This document shows, one piece after another, positions 18,832-27,702 of a DNA stretch of 32,442 nt. Every line of letters starts with the position of its first letter. Position 1 is the first letter of the stretch. Under the pieces are notes generated by a model, which was given only the letters and a program-made list of their open reading frames with translations, was not told the DNA's origin and ran no database searches. Origin of the DNA: Spirochaetales bacterium (lineage in GTDB: Bacteria; Spirochaetota; Spirochaetia; UBA9216); the NCBI GenBank assembly GCA_031273605.1, contig JAISRN010000071.1, positions 1 through 32,442 of the forward strand, given 5' to 3'. A program made the translations under genes and the position numbers.

Positions 18832-20173
18832 CGGGATTAAAAATTGGCTGTCGGCGCTTCTGGGGCTTGTTCTCCTTTTGGGCGGGGGAGTTTCCCTTTC
18901 CGGCGAGGAGGATGAGCTGGAAAGGCTGCGCCGGGAAAGAACCGATATCCTGCAATTTGGCATTGATTCGGAGGTCTTAAGTCTTCTCACCACCCTAAGG
19001 GCCGAAAAAACCCCGGAGTTTAACGAACTTATCCTGGAGCAGGCTTCCAAAACCGTTAATCAGGACCTCGTTGCCGCAGCCCTGGACCTTTTTAAAGAGG
19101 TTAATTTTGCCGGGGCCCAGGAACTGGCCCTGGGGATAATCCAGGACTATAACCAATACCGTACCCCCGTCCTTCTTTCCGGCCTTGCCTATTTAAAGAG
19201 CCACGTAACGCCCCGGCATACCCAGGCCGTGCTGGCCCTCTTGGGAAGCTCCAATGAGGCCCTGCTCCTGGGGGCGATAGATTACGTGGGCAGCTGCGGG
19301 GATGAAAACCAGGTGGTCACCCTGCTGGATTTATACGAAGATTCCCGCACCCCGGAGAATGCCAAACCGGCGGTATTAAGCGCCCTGGGCAATTTGGGTT
19401 TTCCCGCCGCCTCCGAAAGGCTCACCGAAATTGCGGTGGACCCTTACGAGCGGGCCGCCAACCGCTGGTATGCCGCCCAGGCCCTGGGCAAGATAGGGGA
19501 GGCCGGGGCCTTTACCGCCCTTCAGGGCCTTTTGGGAGACCCCGACCCAAACCTGCGTTCCTATGTGGTGGAGGCGGTGGGCCGGTATCCCCAGGGAGAG
19601 GATGTCTTAATTGAGGCTCTGCGGGATTCTTTTTGGAGGGTCCGTCTAAGCGCCGCCCGCCAACTGGGGGAGAGGGGGTCCGAAAGGGCGGTGGATATCC
19701 TTATCTACAAGGCCAAAAACGATCCGGAAAACAACGTGCGAAACGAGGCCATTTCCGCCCTGGGCAAAATTGGACGGCAGGAAGGCTTTGAGACCCTGCG
19801 GGAAATGGCGGAGGCCAGGGCCACCCTTGCCCCTGCCGTGTGGGCCCAGGCTGTGCAGGTACTGATTCAGTACGATTTGCGCTCCAGCCTGCCGGCAATT
19901 GAAAAAATCATTGACGAAGAGTTTGCCGGAAACAATCCTTATTTTTTAAATCACATCGGCCGGCTTTTGTCGGAAAAAGCCGACGCCCCCTACCTGGCGG
20001 ATATCTACGGCAAATTCATGGACCATCCTTCCCTTATCATTAAGATTTACGGAATCCGGGGGGCGGAATTAAACCAAATCACCGGGCTGCGCAGCCGAAT
20101 TACGGAGCTTTCCGGCGAGGCCAACCATCTGTCGGTCCGCCAGGCCGCCCGGCGGGCCTTGGAAAATCTGTAA
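18818..20173 (+). CDS. Exported HEAT-repeat protein
   Basis: The 451-residue protein begins with a signal peptide (hydrophobic residues about 11-27, cleavage near LSGEE). A short charged helix precedes a long array of PBS-lyase/HEAT-like repeats (about 100-440). Examples are ANRWYAAQALGKIGEAGAF, RLSAARQLGERGSERAVDI and VRNEAISALGKIGRQEGF. HEAT arrays form curved scaffolds for protein contacts, here presumably in the periplasm. The function is unknown. Its ATG lies inside the murJ end (14-base overlap) with AGAGG upstream, so it is the last gene of the operon. A role in cell envelope assembly with MurJ or the Lpt-like pair is only a guess. Confidence 0.82.
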   Translation: MARLDGIKNWLSALLGLVLLLGGGVSLSGEEDELERLRRERTDILQFGIDSEVLSLLTTLRAEKTPEFNELILEQASKTVNQDLVAAALDLFKEVNFAGAQELALGIIQDYNQYRTPVLLSGLAYLKSHVTPRHTQAVLALLGSSNEALLLGAIDYVGSCGDENQVVTLLDLYEDSRTPENAKPAVLSALGNLGFPAASERLTEIAVDPYERAANRWYAAQALGKIGEAGAFTALQGLLGDPDPNLRSYVVEAVGRYPQGEDVLIEALRDSFWRVRLSAARQLGERGSERAVDILIYKAKNDPENNVRNEAISALGKIGRQEGFETLREMAEARATLAPAVWAQAVQVLIQYDLRSSLPAIEKIIDEEFAGNNPYFLNHIGRLLSEKADAPYLADIYGKFMDHPSLIIKIYGIRGAELNQITGLRSRITELSGEANHLSVRQAARRALENL

Positions 20174-20176
20174 GCC

Positions 20177-20203
20177 CTAAACCCCTTTTACCGGCGGGTT
20201 TAG
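20177..20203. terminator. Hairpin between convergent genes, possible bidirectional terminator
   Basis: CTAAACCC (20177-20184) pairs with GGGTTTAG (20196-20203), a perfect eight-base-pair stem with an 11-base loop. It lies in the 26 bases separating the stops of two convergent genes and overlaps the stop of the minus-strand gene. No strong T run follows on either strand, so termination would be weak or factor-aided. Confidence 0.45.
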
Positions 20204-22080
20204 CCGTTCCTCTCGTGCTGATGCATGATGCGGTTAACCCTGGACAGGGGAGATTCCCACTTGCTAAAGATGATCTGGGTTCTCCGGCCGTCGGGGTCCC
20301 TAACGCTGATGTACCGCTCCAAACAATCAGGCATATCCCCGGGCAAATCAGGAAAGTAATCCGGATCAAGGGGAGAAAAGGTGTAACCTTTGCCGTCAAA
20401 AGAAATCCGGGCAATGGGGTGATCCACATTGATAATGAAGATTGAAAAAACCGAGTTGCGGCCTCCGATTTCCTTTTTTTCTCCCTTTCGAATAACACAA
20501 ATGTTACGGTTGATGGTATGGGGATTCTGCTCGCTTACCTGCATCTGTACGGCCAGGCCAATATCTGCGGGGGAAATCCTAATCTCCCCGGGGGCCCGGG
20601 CGGGGACATTCCGGGTTGTGGCAGGAACCTTGGGCTTGGGCTGGGCCTGGGAAAGGGCGGAGTAGTCATTTTTGCGAACCTGGCCGCTCAAAATAGAAAG
20701 ATCCTTTTTGGTGGACAGGGAGCGGTAAGAATTTTCGGAAGCGGGCTTTCCCGGAGCGGCCGTCTTTAGCTTTAAAGCGGGGGCCGCCGCCCGGCGGGCA
20801 GGGGAGGGGGCCGATTTTAAAGACCCGGAGTAAAGAGTCCGGGAGGCGGAAGCCATCCTCGAAGCCGTCCCGGGAGCCGCCCTCGAAGCTGTTCCCGGTG
20901 TTGTCCTGGAAGCCATTCCCGGCGCCATCCTCGAAGCCGTCCCCAAGGGCATCCCCGAAGCCGTCCCCAAGCCCGGGGAATCCCCGGTGTTTTCCCCATC
21001 CTCGGAGGCGGCGGCAAAGGCAATTTTCCGGACCAGAAGAATAATCGCGAAGATCACCAGGGCGGCAAGAAGGGCGGCCAGCAAAATCAAAAGAACCAGT
21101 CTCAGGGTTCCCCCGGATTTTTGGCTCGTCAAATTAACCTGGACCCGAAAGGTATCAGGGTTAACCCGGCCGGTTTCCGAAAAAACAAATTTAAGATCAA
21201 GCTGGTAAACCCCAAGGGCTGTTTCGGCGGGCAGCTTAACGGCAAAATTAAGGGCCTTTTCCTGGCCGGGCAAAAGATTAATCCTAAGCCGTTTTTGAAG
21301 AATGTCGGCGCCCTCCCACAGGATTTCCTTAAGATTAACAATGGCCGCCTCTTCGGAGTAGTTTTGAATAAGGCCGGGAATGTTAAATTGACGGGAAACC
21401 TCCCCCAAATCCGGGGAAGGAAGGGTCAAATGCTGATTGCCCATAACCTGGCTTGAAAAATTTTCCTTCCCCGCCTCATACCGGACAATGGGGGCCCCCA
21501 GAGTCTCCGAAAGGGTTTCTAAATAAGAAACGCCGGCGTCCTCCGAACCGGGGGGGGGATCCGGTATGGCCACGAGCCGGACGTTCCAGCCGCTCCTGCC
21601 GATCTTTCCGGCAATCTCGTTTAAACTGGACCGGACAAAGTCCTCATCCCGGCCGTAGAACAGGGAGTCCGGAGGAGGATCATGGATGCCGTCGGTTAAA
21701 ATAATAAGGGTTTTCCGGGTGCCGGAATTGAGATCATTGGCAAACCGGTAAAGGTAATTCAGCGCGCTGATGAGATCGGTATGCTGCCCCATGGGTTTAA
21801 GCACCGAAATATAGGTGATAATCCGGTCCTCCTCCGTTTTTCCGCTCATGGACTGGGAAAATTCATAATCCGGAGTATCGGCAAAACTAAGGAGATGAAA
21901 TTTATCCCCCTGGCGGAGTTGAACCTGCAAAAGTTCCCTAACCAGATTTTCCGATAACTCATCAAAGATGGGCAGGACGCTCACCGAAGTATCAAACAGG
22001 ACCACCATATCCTGGCTTTGCTGGGCGGATACCCCCAGGGAAAAGAAAAGGGCCGGGATAAGGAATAGAGACTTCTTCAT
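20200..22080 (-). CDS. Exported von Willebrand factor A protein with transmembrane anchor
   Basis: This 626-residue protein has a signal peptide (1-19, ending VSAQ) and a vWA domain with a complete metal site: DTSVS (D30, S32, S34), T101 and D130. A beta-rich region (about 230-318) leads to one strong transmembrane helix (326-350). After the membrane comes an Ala/Ser/Pro-rich low-complexity tail with five 8-residue repeats (about 370-410). The final ~110 residues are globular and beta-rich, of unknown family, perhaps FHA-like. vWA domains bind partners through a divalent metal, here in the periplasm. It is last in a three-gene operon, starting three bases after the greA stop, with GGAG inside the greA end 12 bases upstream. 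Confidence 0.82.
   Translation of the reverse strand: MKKSLFLIPALFFSLGVSAQQSQDMVVLFDTSVSVLPIFDELSENLVRELLQVQLRQGDKFHLLSFADTPDYEFSQSMSGKTEEDRIITYISVLKPMGQHTDLISALNYLYRFANDLNSGTRKTLIILTDGIHDPPPDSLFYGRDEDFVRSSLNEIAGKIGRSGWNVRLVAIPDPPPGSEDAGVSYLETLSETLGAPIVRYEAGKENFSSQVMGNQHLTLPSPDLGEVSRQFNIPGLIQNYSEEAAIVNLKEILWEGADILQKRLRINLLPGQEKALNFAVKLPAETALGVYQLDLKFVFSETGRVNPDTFRVQVNLTSQKSGGTLRLVLLILLAALLAALVIFAIILLVRKIAFAAASEDGENTGDSPGLGTASGMPLGTASRMAPGMASRTTPGTASRAAPGTASRMASASRTLYSGSLKSAPSPARRAAAPALKLKTAAPGKPASENSYRSLSTKKDLSILSGQVRKNDYSALSQAQPKPKVPATTRNVPARAPGEIRISPADIGLAVQMQVSEQNPHTINRNICVIRKGEKKEIGGRNSVFSIFIINVDHPIARISFDGKGYTFSPLDPDYFPDLPGDMPDCLERYISVRDPDGRRTQIIFSKWESPLSRVNRIMHQHERNG
20857..20976 (-). 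repeat. Five in-frame 24-bp tandem repeats
   Basis: Five consecutive 24-base units run through the vWA gene: 20857-20880, 20881-20904, 20905-20928, 20929-20952 and 20953-20976. They share a core CCTCGAAGCCGTCCC with a few changes each. They encode the eight-residue pattern GTASRMAP and variants. Since 24 is a multiple of three, gain or loss of units would alter linker length without breaking the frame. Confidence 0.85.
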
Positions 22081-22083
22081 TTT

Positions 22084-24777
22084 TTATACAAACTCCGATC
22101 TTTCAATCTTAACAATCTTGAGTTTGTAACTCCGCTCGTTGATCACAAACTCAAGTTCCTCCCCCTGGGTCCGTCCGTAAAGCTCCATTCCCAGGGGCGC
22201 CAGGTAGGAGATTATCCTATTATCCGGATCGGATTCCCAGGGACCAAGGATGGTATAAATATCTTCCGAACCGGTAAGGAGATTCTGCAGGGTTACTTTG
22301 GTTCCAAAGGAAACAGCCCCCAGGTTAATGTCCGCCGAATCGAAAATGACCGCCTTGTCCAGTTCATCCTTCATTTTCTTGGCGCTTAGATTTAAGAATT
22401 CCTGTTTTTCCTTTCCCGCCTTATACTCGGCGTTTTCGCTTAAGTCCCCCAGCTCAATGGCGGCGCCGATTTCCCGGCTGTTTTCCGGCATTTCCACGTC
22501 AATGAGATTTTGATAGGATTTTTGCCTTTTCTTATAGCTTGCCTCAAGAACCGTAAGCTGCCGGGGCGTTACATCCGCCTTTCCTGCCGGGGTTATCTCC
22601 CCGTAAAACTTAAAATCAGGAAAGCGTTTGATGATGTTTTCTTTTAGGCCGATCCACAGGGAAGGATCCAGGTCTTTCACATCCTCTACCAGGGTATAGA
22701 TCCTGGTAACCGATTCCTGATCCCGGGTGTTAAGGTAAGCCTCCAACCGGCCGTCGTTAAATAAAAAGCTCTGAATCTGCTTGTTTAACCTGCGGTTAAG
22801 GCTTACCTCCCGGCGGTTGGAAATTTCCCGGTAGGTAATGTCTAAGAGGAGCAGCATGCCGATAAGAATTTTTTCGTATTTTAAGCCGTAGGTTTCGCAC
22901 CATTTTTCATCGGCATAATTCCGGGCAACCCAGATAAAGGCTTCCCGGTTATCCCGGTAATTATCGGCAATCTGGGCAAAGAGGTCCCTTAATTCCTGGG
23001 TTTTGCCGCTTTTTTCCAGTTCCGCCACAATGCTTGGGTTAAGGCAGCGGGGCAGAATTTTAAGGTAGATCTTTTCCCAGCCGTCAAGCTCCTTTAATTT
23101 TTGAAGAAATAACTGTTTAAGGTGGCTGCTTTCGATGTTCATAAAAACCGATTCAACGTTGGGAATCCGGTCCATGAGCTCCTTAAAATTCTGGTTTACC
23201 CCCGGATTCAGAAAGGAATATTTTTCCGTAATCTGGTTAATGATAAAATACGAGCTGATCACCTGGGCGTCCACATTGTTGTAAGCCCTCAAAAAACCGG
23301 CAAAGTAGGAGACAATTTCGGTAAAGTATTCGTTTGCCGCATCCGCGCTTTCTAAAAATTCCGACAGGGCTTTGTACTTGCCGAAAAAGTCCGTTTCGGC
23401 CTTAAATTTATTATAAGCCTTTTCTTCGGCGGAAACAGGATTCTCCTGAACCTTAAAGGTGTCAATTTTATCGGGCAGGTTGGCAAAAACGGGGTCTTCT
23501 TTAAGGATTTTCCGGGCGGCGGCGCTCCAACTGTTCCATTCCTTGGCGTCCAGAATGGCCGGCACCAACTCCGCCTTAATCTGTTTTGTGCTGGCCTGGT
23601 TGCCGTAGCTTTTTATCAGCGCCCGGAGCGCCCAGGGGATATTTTCCTTAATCTGCTTTTTAAGCTCCTCCCTTTTTTTGGTTACCTTGAGAACCCAGAT
23701 ATGATCCTTTTCAAGGTAGGTAAGGGACCCCACCGCCATTTTCAGGCTCATCTTATGGTCGGCCTTGCGGGTAAAATTAATGACAATTTCATCGTCTTCG
23801 ATGGTTTTAATCTTGCCGATTCCCCAGGACCGGTGATAAACAAAGTTGCCCACATCAAAAGAAATATGCTTTTGAAAGTCTTCGATGGCTTCGTGGATGC
23901 TTCTAAAACTCTGATTCAGGTTGGAAAGTTTAATGTAGTCTTCCAAGTGGCTGTGATAACTGTACTTTTGCCTGAAACACTCGGTAATCTCCTTGCGGGC
24001 CCAGGGGTTTTTGGGATCATAATCTAAAATCCGCTTTAAAATTTCAATGCACCGGTCCCAGTTTTCCATTTTTTTATAAGTCAGGTAAAGCTCTTCTAAA
24101 AGCTGGGCGGACCTGTCCGGGGTGATCTGTTTGGCAATCTTAGAATCCACATGAAAAAAGAATTCTATGTCCTGGGGGTTGTGATCCAAAATTTTATGCC
24201 AAATGTCCTTTACCTGGGGAAAAGACTTTTTATTAATATAGCGGTAAATGGCCTTTTTATAATAATCCAGGGCATCTTCGGTTCTGCCGGCGGCCTCAAA
24301 TCTTTCAGCCAACTGCTTAACAATATCCGCCTCTTCGTGGTCAATCTTTACCAGCCTAACCCAAACTTCCTGTTTTTTTTCATCCTCATTTTCGTTTTCA
24401 TAACACTCCGCCAAAAGCCGCAGGGCGTATTTGTTTTCCCCGAAAGACAGGATGCGGTTGCACAGGTACTCCACGATGTTCCATTTGTGGTTATCCACGA
24501 AAAAGTTAATCACCGTTAATAAATTTGAATCATCCAGCATGCGTTTTCTTAGGGAAAGAATGCCGGACAGGTAAAGGGCAATAATGCTGTTTTTGGAGCG
24601 GCTAAGGTGCTCCTCGCAGACGGCCAGGGTTTCTTCCTGGTTTTCTCCCGCTGCGACGGCTTCCACCATTTCATCCAGCTCCCGGAAATTGTTGATGGTA
24701 TAGCTGTTAATGGTAGCCCGGGTCCATTTTTCTTCGTTCAGCAATTCAGAAATCGTTGTTAGAATATTTTCCGCCAT
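22084..24777 (-). CDS. greA: GreA transcript cleavage factor fused to a long TPR and SH3-like extension
   Basis: Only the last ~152 of 897 residues are GreA. A coiled coil carries the catalytic-tip motif GDLSENAEY (777-785, acidic D778 and E781), and the FKBP-like C-terminal domain follows. GreA inserts into the RNA polymerase secondary channel to rescue backtracked complexes. The usual protein is about 160 residues. The extension contains helical TPR-like repeats (about 50-300), a small beta module (about 306-365, DVGNFVYHRSWGIGKI) resembling CarD/Tudor SH3-like domains, and a long helical region. Extended GreA proteins are known in spirochaetes and chlamydiae (family knowledge). GAGGAA seven bases before the ATG supports the start. 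It sits between a TPR protein and a vWA protein in one operon. Confidence 0.93.
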   Translation of the reverse strand: MAENILTTISELLNEEKWTRATINSYTINNFRELDEMVEAVAAGENQEETLAVCEEHLSRSKNSIIALYLSGILSLRKRMLDDSNLLTVINFFVDNHKWNIVEYLCNRILSFGENKYALRLLAECYENENEDEKKQEVWVRLVKIDHEEADIVKQLAERFEAAGRTEDALDYYKKAIYRYINKKSFPQVKDIWHKILDHNPQDIEFFFHVDSKIAKQITPDRSAQLLEELYLTYKKMENWDRCIEILKRILDYDPKNPWARKEITECFRQKYSYHSHLEDYIKLSNLNQSFRSIHEAIEDFQKHISFDVGNFVYHRSWGIGKIKTIEDDEIVINFTRKADHKMSLKMAVGSLTYLEKDHIWVLKVTKKREELKKQIKENIPWALRALIKSYGNQASTKQIKAELVPAILDAKEWNSWSAAARKILKEDPVFANLPDKIDTFKVQENPVSAEEKAYNKFKAETDFFGKYKALSEFLESADAANEYFTEIVSYFAGFLRAYNNVDAQVISSYFIINQITEKYSFLNPGVNQNFKELMDRIPNVESVFMNIESSHLKQLFLQKLKELDGWEKIYLKILPRCLNPSIVAELEKSGKTQELRDLFAQIADNYRDNREAFIWVARNYADEKWCETYGLKYEKILIGMLLLLDITYREISNRREVSLNRRLNKQIQSFLFNDGRLEAYLNTRDQESVTRIYTLVEDVKDLDPSLWIGLKENIIKRFPDFKFYGEITPAGKADVTPRQLTVLEASYKKRQKSYQNLIDVEMPENSREIGAAIELGDLSENAEYKAGKEKQEFLNLSAKKMKDELDKAVIFDSADINLGAVSFGTKVTLQNLLTGSEDIYTILGPWESDPDNRIISYLAPLGMELYGRTQGEELEFVINERSYKLKIVKIERSEFV

Positions 24778-24815
24778 TAGGGGTTCCTCATTTTACCGTG
24801 TCTTTTAAAGCCGTT

Positions 24816-25796
24816 TTAAAATTGACATTTTGAAACGGCCTCTTTTGTCTGAAGAAACTGTTCGTGAACGCTTGAGTTTAGGATTTTCAGCTTTTCCAAA
24901 ACTTCCTCAATCTTGTGCCGACTCTCCTGAATAAACATATAATGATCAATAAGCCAAAAATACCGGTTGATCAGCCGGGGAATGATCCTTTCTTCCCTTT
25001 CCTTTTGCCCCGATTTAACTTCGTTTTCCAAGGTGTAAATGGATTGGCGAAGTTTGGCAAACTCCAGGGATTTAAGCTCCCGTTTTACGTTAAACACATC
25101 GGTCAACACCCCGTAAACGGGAATCCATTCGGCCACATAGGCCGGGTCAACCGCAAGTTCTTCGACCCTTTCGATAAGACGTCTGATAACCCGGGATTCT
25201 AAAAAAACCAGATCCACCTTTTGGGGATCAATAAAAAAGGCCTCGCGGAAAAAAATCTTGGCGCTTTTTATCTCGTTAATTAAGGCGTAAACATCCGCCA
25301 GTTCCGCCAGGATTTCCGCATCCTCCCGCTTGCGATGGTTGGCCATTTCCATTAAGGAAAGGGCGTTTTCATAATCCCCGATGCCCTTGTAACACCGGCC
25401 CATCCGGAAAAGCACCTCCCGGTCCAGGCCGTCGTTGGTCCGGGATATTTGCTTAAAGGCCGACAGGGCGGCGCCGAAAACCCAGCGCTGAACGGCCATG
25501 ATACAGGGTTTTAAACGGCAGGTTTTAAGCCGGATAAAGCTGTCAAAGTTCTTCCATTCCCGGAGGAGAAACTCCCCCGATTCAAAGGGATCGTCAAAGG
25601 CGGCAAACCTATCCTTCCGGGGATTCCAAAAATGGCAGCACTTTAGCCCTATCTGAACCTCCGGGGAGTCAAAATCGATCTCCAGAGCCTTGTCCAGTTG
25701 AAGGCCGGCCTGATAGAAATTGCCTTCGGCAAAATACTTGTCTACCAGGAGAATCTGTTCTTTTAAAGAGTTCGGTTCGACCGTGCTATTATTCAT
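24816..25796 (-). CDS. TPR-repeat protein, cytoplasmic
   Basis: The 326-residue protein has no signal peptide or membrane helix. TPR-like helix pairs run through residues ~10-190, for example YFAEGNFYQAGLQLDKALEID and MGRCYKGIGDYENALSLME. A long, probably coiled-coil C-terminal half carries many Lys, Glu and Arg residues (about 235-325). TPR domains bind other proteins. As first gene of the operon ahead of the TPR-GreA fusion (38-base gap), it may work with that protein, but this is inference. The start is the ATG at 25796, only about 33 bases after the predicted transcription start. The ribosome-binding site is weak, because AGGG touches the ATG. Confidence 0.8.
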   Translation of the reverse strand: MNNSTVEPNSLKEQILLVDKYFAEGNFYQAGLQLDKALEIDFDSPEVQIGLKCCHFWNPRKDRFAAFDDPFESGEFLLREWKNFDSFIRLKTCRLKPCIMAVQRWVFGAALSAFKQISRTNDGLDREVLFRMGRCYKGIGDYENALSLMEMANHRKREDAEILAELADVYALINEIKSAKIFFREAFFIDPQKVDLVFLESRVIRRLIERVEELAVDPAYVAEWIPVYGVLTDVFNVKRELKSLEFAKLRQSIYTLENEVKSGQKEREERIIPRLINRYFWLIDHYMFIQESRHKIEEVLEKLKILNSSVHEQFLQTKEAVSKCQF

Positions 25797-25835
25797 CCCT
25801 GGGAAAAACCTGAAAGTGTATACTTATCCTGTTTT

Positions 25836-25863
25836 ATTATATCAGATCGGCCATTATAGTCAA
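25836..25863 (-). promoter_or_regulatory. Promoter of the TPR-greA-vWA operon
   Basis: Read on the minus strand, TTGACT (25863-25858) and a perfect TATAAT (25841-25836) are separated by 16 bases. Transcription should start near 25829, about 33 bases before the first gene. It is divergent from the rpe promoter 85 bases away. Confidence 0.8.
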
Positions 25864-25910
25864 CGCTGCGGGGCCGAAAACGCCGAATTTTATAGAAAGA
25901 AACAAAAAAA

Positions 25911-25945
25911 GGGCCGCCGGAGGGCCAAAAAAGAAGGGCCGCCGG
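25911..25945 (+). repeat. Two direct copies of GGGCCGCCGG between divergent promoters
   Basis: The ten-base word occurs at 25911-25920 and 25936-25945, a period of 25 bases. The second copy ends two bases before the rpe -35 box. An A-rich stretch precedes each copy. It could be an operator pair or a chance duplication in GC-rich sequence. Confidence 0.5.
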
Positions 25946-25947
25946 TC

Positions 25948-25976
25948 TGGACAAAATCCTTATTAGCTTTTATAAT
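25948..25976 (+). promoter_or_regulatory. Promoter of rpe
   Basis: TGGACA (25948-25953, five of six) and TATAAT (25971-25976, perfect) are spaced by 17 bases. The -10 box ends only eight bases before the rpe ATG at 25985. The expected start of transcription therefore falls within two or three bases of the start codon, leaving no room for a ribosome-binding site. Confidence 0.8.
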
Positions 25977-25984
25977 AGGTTTTC

Positions 25985-26647
25985 ATGGAAAAGAAAATAG
26001 GAATCCTTGCCCCTTCACTCCTCTCCGCCGATTTTGGCCGCCTGGCGGAGGGTGTCGGGCTTATTGAAACCGCCGGGGGAGACTGGATACACGTGGACGT
26101 GATGGACGGCCACTTTGCCGAGAATCTCAGCTTTGGGCCTAAAACGGTTTCCGATCTCCGGCCCTGCACCAAGCTTCCCATGGATGTGCATCTCATGGTG
26201 GATAATCCGGCGGCTTTTATCCGGCCCTTTGCTTCCGCCGGGGCGGATTACCTCACCTTCCAGATCGAGGCGGCGGTTCATACCCATAGAATCATTCAAA
26301 GCATCCGGGAAGCCGGGGCTAAGCCGGGAATCTGCCTGGTTCCCGGCACTCCCATCAGTTTGGCGGAGGAACTTCTCCCCCTGGTGGATCTGGTTTTGAT
26401 TCTCATGGTTAATCCCGGTTTCGGGGGGCAAAAGCTGATTCCCCCCTGCCTGGAGAAGATCAGCCGGCTCTCCCTAATTCGCAGGGAAAAAAACTATCAG
26501 TACCTGATCTCGGTGGACGGAGGAGTTACCGAAGAGAACGCCTCCGGCCTGCTGTCCCGGGGCGCCGATGTCCTCATCGCCGGCAGCTCCTTTTTTGGCG
26601 CCAAAGCCCCGGGCTTAAGCTGCCGCCGGTTAAAGGGCCAGGACTAA
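25985..26647 (+). CDS. rpe: Ribulose-phosphate 3-epimerase
   Basis: The 220-residue TIM-barrel enzyme interconverts ribulose 5-phosphate and xylulose 5-phosphate in the pentose phosphate pathway. Metal ligands are visible as H36 and D38 (HVDVMDGHF), H69 (DVHLM) and D178 (VDGG). The phosphate-binding loop NPGFGGQ (143-149) and IAGSS (198-202) are present. S11 of APSLLSADF is conserved. Two changes from the usual pattern are Gln93 in TFQIEA (usually His) and PGTP in place of NPATP. The ATG at 25985 is the only start giving the normal N-terminus and sits almost on the predicted transcription start, so the mRNA looks leaderless. Confidence 0.95.
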   Translation: MEKKIGILAPSLLSADFGRLAEGVGLIETAGGDWIHVDVMDGHFAENLSFGPKTVSDLRPCTKLPMDVHLMVDNPAAFIRPFASAGADYLTFQIEAAVHTHRIIQSIREAGAKPGICLVPGTPISLAEELLPLVDLVLILMVNPGFGGQKLIPPCLEKISRLSLIRREKNYQYLISVDGGVTEENASGLLSRGADVLIAGSSFFGAKAPGLSCRRLKGQD

Positions 26648-26736
26648 CCCCGCCCCAGCGGCAGGGCCCGGGCTTGAGGGTTTTTCCATAAAACAAACCG
26701 GGACATCTGCCGATGATAAGATAGGGGGATGAAGTG

Positions 26737-27702
26737 ATGACCAAGGCAGCCCATATCGTCTTAACCTTTTGTCTGGGCGGATTAGTTTTCCTCTCCGCCC
26801 AGGAGACCGGTTTGTCCTCCCCTCCGGGCCCGGCCTCAGAAGAATCCCCCCTGCCCCCCGGGGATTCCCCCATGCGCCGGGGTTTGGAAAAATTTCAGGC
26901 CGGGGATTACCAGGGCGCCCTCTACGATTTTCGGGAGACCCTTCTGGACTCCCGTCTGGGGGGGTATCATGGTTCCGCCTATTTTTGGATCGGCAAGTCC
27001 TACCTGGGTCTGGAAAATCCCCGGCCGGCCCGGGATAACCTAGCCCTCTTCCTGGAAAACTATCCCGATCATCCCCTAACGGAGGAAGCCCGGTATCAAA
27101 TGGGCCGGACCCTTCACCTCCTCTCGGATCATCAGGAGGCCATTCTCTGGCTTTCCCAATTCATCAATGATTACCCTGAATCCGGGTTTATCCCCAACAG
27201 CTATTTTTGGATCGGGGAATCCCTCTTTAGCCTGGGTTACTATGGGGAATCGGAAAGGATCTTTCAAAAGGTCCGGCAGGATTTTCCCGAGAGCTACAAG
27301 GCCGAGGCCGCGGGATACCGGCTGGCCCTGATTGAAATGGCCTACCGGGAGAGGGTTCTGCTGAACCTGGTTAAACTAAGCCACGAGCAGACCATGCGAG
27401 AGCGGGAGGACTACCAGCGAAGGCTGAGGAGTTATGAGCAGGCCCTTTCGGCCTATCAAAGGCGGATCCGCCTTCAGGCGGAGATGGAGGTCCTTCCCCC
27501 AGCGCCGAGGATTTCCCCTCCTTCTCCCCCTTCCGGGGGAAACCCTCCCCCGGAGAGCCCCCCGGCGCCCTCCTCGGGGAGTTCCGCCCCTTCCGGGAGT
27601 TTAGGGATCAACCTTGAGGGTTACCAGAGCGCCGCCGAGGATCTCCGGGCGGAACTCTTAAACCTTCTGGAAGATCGGGTGTTAAGGGAGCCGCCGGAAT
27701 GA
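26737..27702 (+). CDS. Exported TPR protein, YbgF/BamD-like repeats
   Basis: The 321-residue protein has a signal peptide (about 1-22, ending LSAQE). A run of TPR units (about 45-210) follows, in which the repeated words YFWIGKSYLGL and YFWIGESLFSLGYYGESE stand out, together with a coiled-coil segment (about 205-250) and a Pro/Ser-rich linker (about 250-290). The overall style matches periplasmic YbgF/CpoB or BamD helpers of outer-membrane systems, but the precise role is unknown. ATG at 26737 is chosen because GGGGG ends eight bases before it; a GTG codon three bases upstream is an alternative. It lies 89 bases after rpe and overlaps the next gene by four bases. Confidence 0.78.
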   Translation: MTKAAHIVLTFCLGGLVFLSAQETGLSSPPGPASEESPLPPGDSPMRRGLEKFQAGDYQGALYDFRETLLDSRLGGYHGSAYFWIGKSYLGLENPRPARDNLALFLENYPDHPLTEEARYQMGRTLHLLSDHQEAILWLSQFINDYPESGFIPNSYFWIGESLFSLGYYGESERIFQKVRQDFPESYKAEAAGYRLALIEMAYRERVLLNLVKLSHEQTMREREDYQRRLRSYEQALSAYQRRIRLQAEMEVLPPAPRISPPSPPSGGNPPPESPPAPSSGSSAPSGSLGINLEGYQSAAEDLRAELLNLLEDRVLREPPE

